A stretch of 64,000 bases of DNA, taken from assembly GCF_035917455.1 (NCBI RefSeq), contig NZ_CP109078.1:6866001-6930000 (forward strand), in the 5' to 3' direction. This document shows, piece by piece, positions 61,082-64,000 of the stretch. This stretch comes from Micromonospora sp. NBC_01796. Lineage in GTDB: Bacteria > Actinomycetota > Actinomycetes > Mycobacteriales > Micromonosporaceae. The position numbers were made by a program, and so were the translations under genes. The notes beneath the pieces are model-generated. The model ran no database searches, had not been told where the DNA came from, and saw nothing but the letters and a program-made list of their open reading frames with translations. Position 1 is the stretch's first letter, and each line of letters starts with the position of its first letter.

Positions 61082-61875
61082 CCTCCGCCGGACTGGACCT
61101 GGCCGGTGCAGGGGTGGTCGTGACCGGAGGCGGTTCCGGTATCGGTGCCGCGCTCGCCACCCGGTTCGCCGCCGCCGGTGCCCGGGTGATCGTCAACGAC
61201 CTGGACGCCGACGCCGCCCGCGCGGTCGCCGACCGGATCGGTGGACACGCCGTGCCGGGCGACGCCTCGGACCGGGCCGAGGTGGGCCGGCTGGTCGACA
61301 CCGCGTACGAGCTGCTCGGTCGGGTCGACCTGTTCTGTGCCAACGCCGGAGTGGCACCCGGCGGCGGGGTGGACGCCGACCTCGACGACTGGGATTCCGC
61401 CTGGCGGGTGAACGTACTCGCCCACGTGCACGCCGCCCGCGCGCTGCTGCCGTACTGGCTGCCGGCGGGGCGGGGACGGCTGGTGGTGACCGTGTCCGCA
61501 GCCGGTCTGCTCACCCTGCTCGGGAAGGCGCCGTACTCGGTCACCAAACACGCGGCACTCGGCTTCGCCGAATGGCTGCGCGCCACGTACGCCCACCGGG
61601 GCATCACCGTCCAGGCGCTCTGTCCGCAGGGTGTGCGTACGCCCATGCTCGCCAGCGGCGACGGCCCCGGCGCCACCCTGCTCGACGCCGACGCGCTCGA
61701 ACCCGAACAGGTGGCGGAATGCGTGCTGGCGGCGCTCGACGGGGACGGTTTCCTGATCCTGCCGCACCCGGAGGTCGCCACCTTCTACGCCCGACGGGCC
61801 GCCGACCCGGACCGCTGGCTGCGCGGGATGAACCGCGTACAGCAGGGTCTCGACGCGGCGGCCGACGGACGGTGA
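61078..61875 (+). CDS. Short-chain dehydrogenase/reductase
   Basis: 265 residues, GTG start without a clear RBS. Classical SDR: VVVTGGGSGIGAALA (cofactor), NAGVAPGGG, catalytic Ser in VTVSAAGLL, and YSVTKHA (Tyr/Lys). Asp after the second strand (VNDLDAD) suggests NAD preference. It probably oxidises a hydroxyacyl-CoA or similar step with the adjacent dehydrogenases. The stop overlaps the next GTG. Confidence 0.92.
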   Translation: MTSAGLDLAGAGVVVTGGGSGIGAALATRFAAAGARVIVNDLDADAARAVADRIGGHAVPGDASDRAEVGRLVDTAYELLGRVDLFCANAGVAPGGGVDADLDDWDSAWRVNVLAHVHAARALLPYWLPAGRGRLVVTVSAAGLLTLLGKAPYSVTKHAALGFAEWLRATYAHRGITVQALCPQGVRTPMLASGDGPGATLLDADALEPEQVAECVLAALDGDGFLILPHPEVATFYARRAADPDRWLRGMNRVQQGLDAAADGR

Positions 61876-62891
61876 GCGGCCCACGGTCGGCGGCCGACCC
61901 GCAACCCGGCCGGGCGCTACCCGGTCTCGACCTGGGCCGGTTGCGCGGCTACCTCGACCGGGAGGCGCCCGACCTGGTCGACGGCCCGCTGCGCGGCGGG
62001 GTGCTCCCCGGCGGCAAGTCCAACCTCACCTACGCGGTGACCGATGGCCGGACCCGGTTCGTGGTACGCCGACCGCCGCTGGGCCACGTGCTCGCCACCG
62101 CCCACGACATGGGTCGCGAGTACCGGGTGCAGCGGGCCCTCGCGCCAACCCCGGTACCGGTGCCGCGGGTGCTCCTGCACTGCCCCGACGCGAAGGTCAT
62201 CGGCGCACCGTTCTATCTCATGAGCCACGTCGACGGACGGGTCTACCGGGTGCCGGCCGAGCTGACCCCGCTCGGTCCGGCCGCCGTCGCCGGGCTCGCC
62301 CGGTCCCTGGTGCACACCCTCGCCGACCTGCACGCCGTTGCGCCCGACAGCGTCGGGCTGGCTGACTTCGGCCGCCCGGACGGGTTCGCCGCCCGGCAGG
62401 TTCGCCGGTGGAAGACCCAACTCGACGCCTCCCGCAGCCGGGACCTGCCCGGCATCGAGGAACTGCACGACCGGCTCGCCGCCGCCGTACCGGTGGCCGG
62501 TGCCGCCACCGTCGTGCACGGCGACTTCCGGTTGGACAACGCGGTCGTCGGACCGGACGGCGACATCCGCGCGGTGCTCGACTGGGAGATGTCCACCCTG
62601 GGCGACCCGCTCACCGACCTCGGCCTGCTGCTGGTCTACTCGGCCCGGCTGCACGCCCCCGGCTGGCCCGCCCCCGACGAACTCGCCGTGGCCTACGCCG
62701 ACCGGACCGGCCGGGACGTACGCGACCTGGGCTGGTACGTCGCCTTCGCCTCGTTCAAGCTCGCCGTGATCCTCGAGGGCGTGCACTACCGCTACGTACG
62801 CGGACAGACCGTCGGCGCCGGATTCGACCGGGTCGGCGAACGGGTCCCGCCGCTGATCGCACAGGGCCTGAGCACACTGGGGGAGAGCTGA
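61872..62891 (+). CDS. Phosphotransferase-family (APH/ACAD10-like) protein
   Basis: 339 residues. APH/ChoK kinase-like fold: KSNLTYAV at the ATP region, VVRRPP, HGDFRLDN catalytic loop (Asp/Asn), LDWEMSTLGDPL as the metal-binding segment. This group is regularly encoded with acyl-CoA dehydrogenases, and in eukaryotes fused to them as ACAD10/11, where it phosphorylates 4-hydroxyacyl-CoAs in hydroxy acid catabolism. It is between an SDR and a dehydrogenase here, so the same route is plausible. Confidence 0.9.
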   Translation: MSGPRSAADPQPGRALPGLDLGRLRGYLDREAPDLVDGPLRGGVLPGGKSNLTYAVTDGRTRFVVRRPPLGHVLATAHDMGREYRVQRALAPTPVPVPRVLLHCPDAKVIGAPFYLMSHVDGRVYRVPAELTPLGPAAVAGLARSLVHTLADLHAVAPDSVGLADFGRPDGFAARQVRRWKTQLDASRSRDLPGIEELHDRLAAAVPVAGAATVVHGDFRLDNAVVGPDGDIRAVLDWEMSTLGDPLTDLGLLLVYSARLHAPGWPAPDELAVAYADRTGRDVRDLGWYVAFASFKLAVILEGVHYRYVRGQTVGAGFDRVGERVPPLIAQGLSTLGES

Positions 62892-64000
62892 TGGACTTCG
62901 GCCTGGACGACACCACGGTCCGGATGCGCGAGCGGCTGCTCGATTTCATGACCGAGCAGATCTACCCGGCGGAAATGGAGTTCGCCCAGCAGGCGCGCAC
63001 CGGTGACCCGTGGACCGCCCCGCCGGTGGTGGACCGGCTCGCCGCCGAGGCCCGTCGGCGCGGGCTGTGGAACCTGTTCCTCCCCGGTGAGCACGGCGCC
63101 GGCCTGACCAACCTCCAGTACGCCCCACTGGCCGAGATCACCGGCCGTAGCCCCGGCCTGGCCCCGGCCGCCCTCAACTGCGCCGCCCCCGACACCGGAA
63201 ACATGGAACTGCTCGCCGAGTTCGGCACCGCCGAGCAGCGCGAACGCTGGCTGACCCCGCTGCTCGACGGCCGGATCCGGTCCGCGTTCGCGATGACCGA
63301 GCCCGACGTCGCCTCCTCCGACGCCACCAACATCGCCACCCGGATCGAGCGGGACGGCGACGACTACGTGATCGACGGCCGGAAGTGGTTCATCACCGGG
63401 GCGATGAACCCGCGCTGCGAGATCCTCATCGTGCTCGGACGTACCGACCCGGACGGGCCGAGGCACCGCCAGCACAGTCAGATCCTGGTACCCCGCGACA
63501 CGCCCGGGGTGAACATCCGCCGGGGCATGTCCACGTTCGGCTACGACGACGGCGACCACGGCGGACACGCCGAGATCGACTTCGTCGACGTACGGGTACC
63601 GGCCGGCAACCTGATCGGGGCGCCCGGTGACGGTTTCGCCATCTCGCAGGCCCGGCTCGGACCCGGCCGGGTGCACCACTGCATGCGCCTGATCGGCATG
63701 GCCGAACGGGCGCTGGAACTGCTGTGCCGGCGGGCCGGTGCAAGGCAGGCGTTCGGCGGGCCGCTCGCCGGCCAGGGGGTGATCCAGGACTGGATCGCCG
63801 AGTCGCGGGTGCGGATCGAACAGGCCCGGCTGCTGGTACTCAAGACCGCCTGGCTGATGGACACCGTCGGTAACCGGGACGCGCACACCGAGATCCAGGC
63901 GATCAAGATCGTGGTCCCGCAGGCGGTCGAGTGGATCCTCGACAAGGCCATCCAGGCCCACGGCGCGGCCGGGGTCAGTCAGGACTCCCCACTGGCCCAG
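62891..64000 (+). CDS. Acyl-CoA dehydrogenase, ACAD10/11-like, 3' end outside window
   Basis: At least 370 residues; the frame is open at the window end. ACAD features: FAMTEPDVASSDATNI (FAD/substrate loop), YVIDGRKWFITGA, GFAISQARLGPGRVHHCMRLIGMAERALELL and RRAGARQAFGGPLAGQGVIQDWIAESRV. The form GPGRVHHCMR is that of the ACAD11-like group. The ATG overlaps the stop of the preceding kinase-like gene by one base. With the SDR and kinase-like protein it gives a likely hydroxyacyl-CoA dehydration route. Confidence 0.93.
   Translation, partial: MDFGLDDTTVRMRERLLDFMTEQIYPAEMEFAQQARTGDPWTAPPVVDRLAAEARRRGLWNLFLPGEHGAGLTNLQYAPLAEITGRSPGLAPAALNCAAPDTGNMELLAEFGTAEQRERWLTPLLDGRIRSAFAMTEPDVASSDATNIATRIERDGDDYVIDGRKWFITGAMNPRCEILIVLGRTDPDGPRHRQHSQILVPRDTPGVNIRRGMSTFGYDDGDHGGHAEIDFVDVRVPAGNLIGAPGDGFAISQARLGPGRVHHCMRLIGMAERALELLCRRAGARQAFGGPLAGQGVIQDWIAESRVRIEQARLLVLKTAWLMDTVGNRDAHTEIQAIKIVVPQAVEWILDKAIQAHGAAGVSQDSPLAQ

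Overview
High-GC actinobacterial chromosome, most like a Micromonosporaceae (Micromonospora, Plantactinospora and relatives). The reasons are the strong G/C third-position bias, the many GTG/TTG starts, a complete ergothioneine operon, F420-type enzymes, a Tat-exported glycosidase, an LPxTG surface protein and small DivIVA-like proteins. The taxonomy is inferred. No rRNA, tRNA, CRISPR array or intact insertion sequence was seen.

Layout. 1-3 kb: a folate pair (cyclodeaminase/cyclohydrolase-family protein plus FolD) and two cell-envelope proteins. 3-10 kb: a class I/II aminotransferase, two orphan LuxR-type response regulators, and a compact class III lanthipeptide locus whose 42-residue precursor has a core almost identical to SapB (RamS), next to a RamC-type synthetase; no RamAB transporter is present. 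10-20 kb: a D-cysteine desulfhydrase/ACC deaminase-like enzyme, then genes for an envelope glycopolymer (LCP protein, MraY/WecA-type transferase, two nucleotide-sugar epimerases, a UDP-sugar dehydrogenase) and a receptor Ser/Thr kinase. 20-24 kb: egtABCD. 24.3-26 kb: a yybP-ykoY Mn2+ riboswitch ahead of a GDT1-type Mn exporter, and small membrane proteins. 26-31 kb: tyrosine autokinase, low-molecular-weight tyrosine phosphatase, DUF4012 protein and LPxTG protein, probably a second glycopolymer/surface module. 31-36 kb: HAD protein, Na+/solute symporter, F420-type oxidoreductase, then a cytochrome P450 preceded by a 32-codon gene with a very aromatic C-terminus, a candidate P450-modified RiPP. 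36-40 kb: inositol-monophosphatase-like protein with two metal ligands replaced, and a GH95 glycosidase.

40-43.5 kb is an accessory island: an IS630-type transposase remnant, a frameshifted MerR-glyoxalase gene, and a 544-residue P-loop ATPase of markedly lower GC, a possible defence gene. 43.5-47 kb: NUDIX hydrolase, XRE-TPR regulator, small conserved actinobacterial proteins and a YCII protein. 47-51 kb: GH42 beta-galactosidase, DeoR regulator and a secreted cutinase/PETase-like polyester hydrolase. 51-64 kb: an acyl-CoA catabolic region with three acyl-CoA dehydrogenases, a full LIV-type ABC importer, an SDR and an APH-like protein, interrupted by a fused ABC exporter.

The observations most worth following are the 32-aa precursor/P450 pair, the SapB-like locus lacking its transporter, the FolD that has lost its cyclohydrolase lysine while sitting beside a second cyclohydrolase-family protein, the low-GC ATPase, and the IMPase-like protein without two metal ligands.
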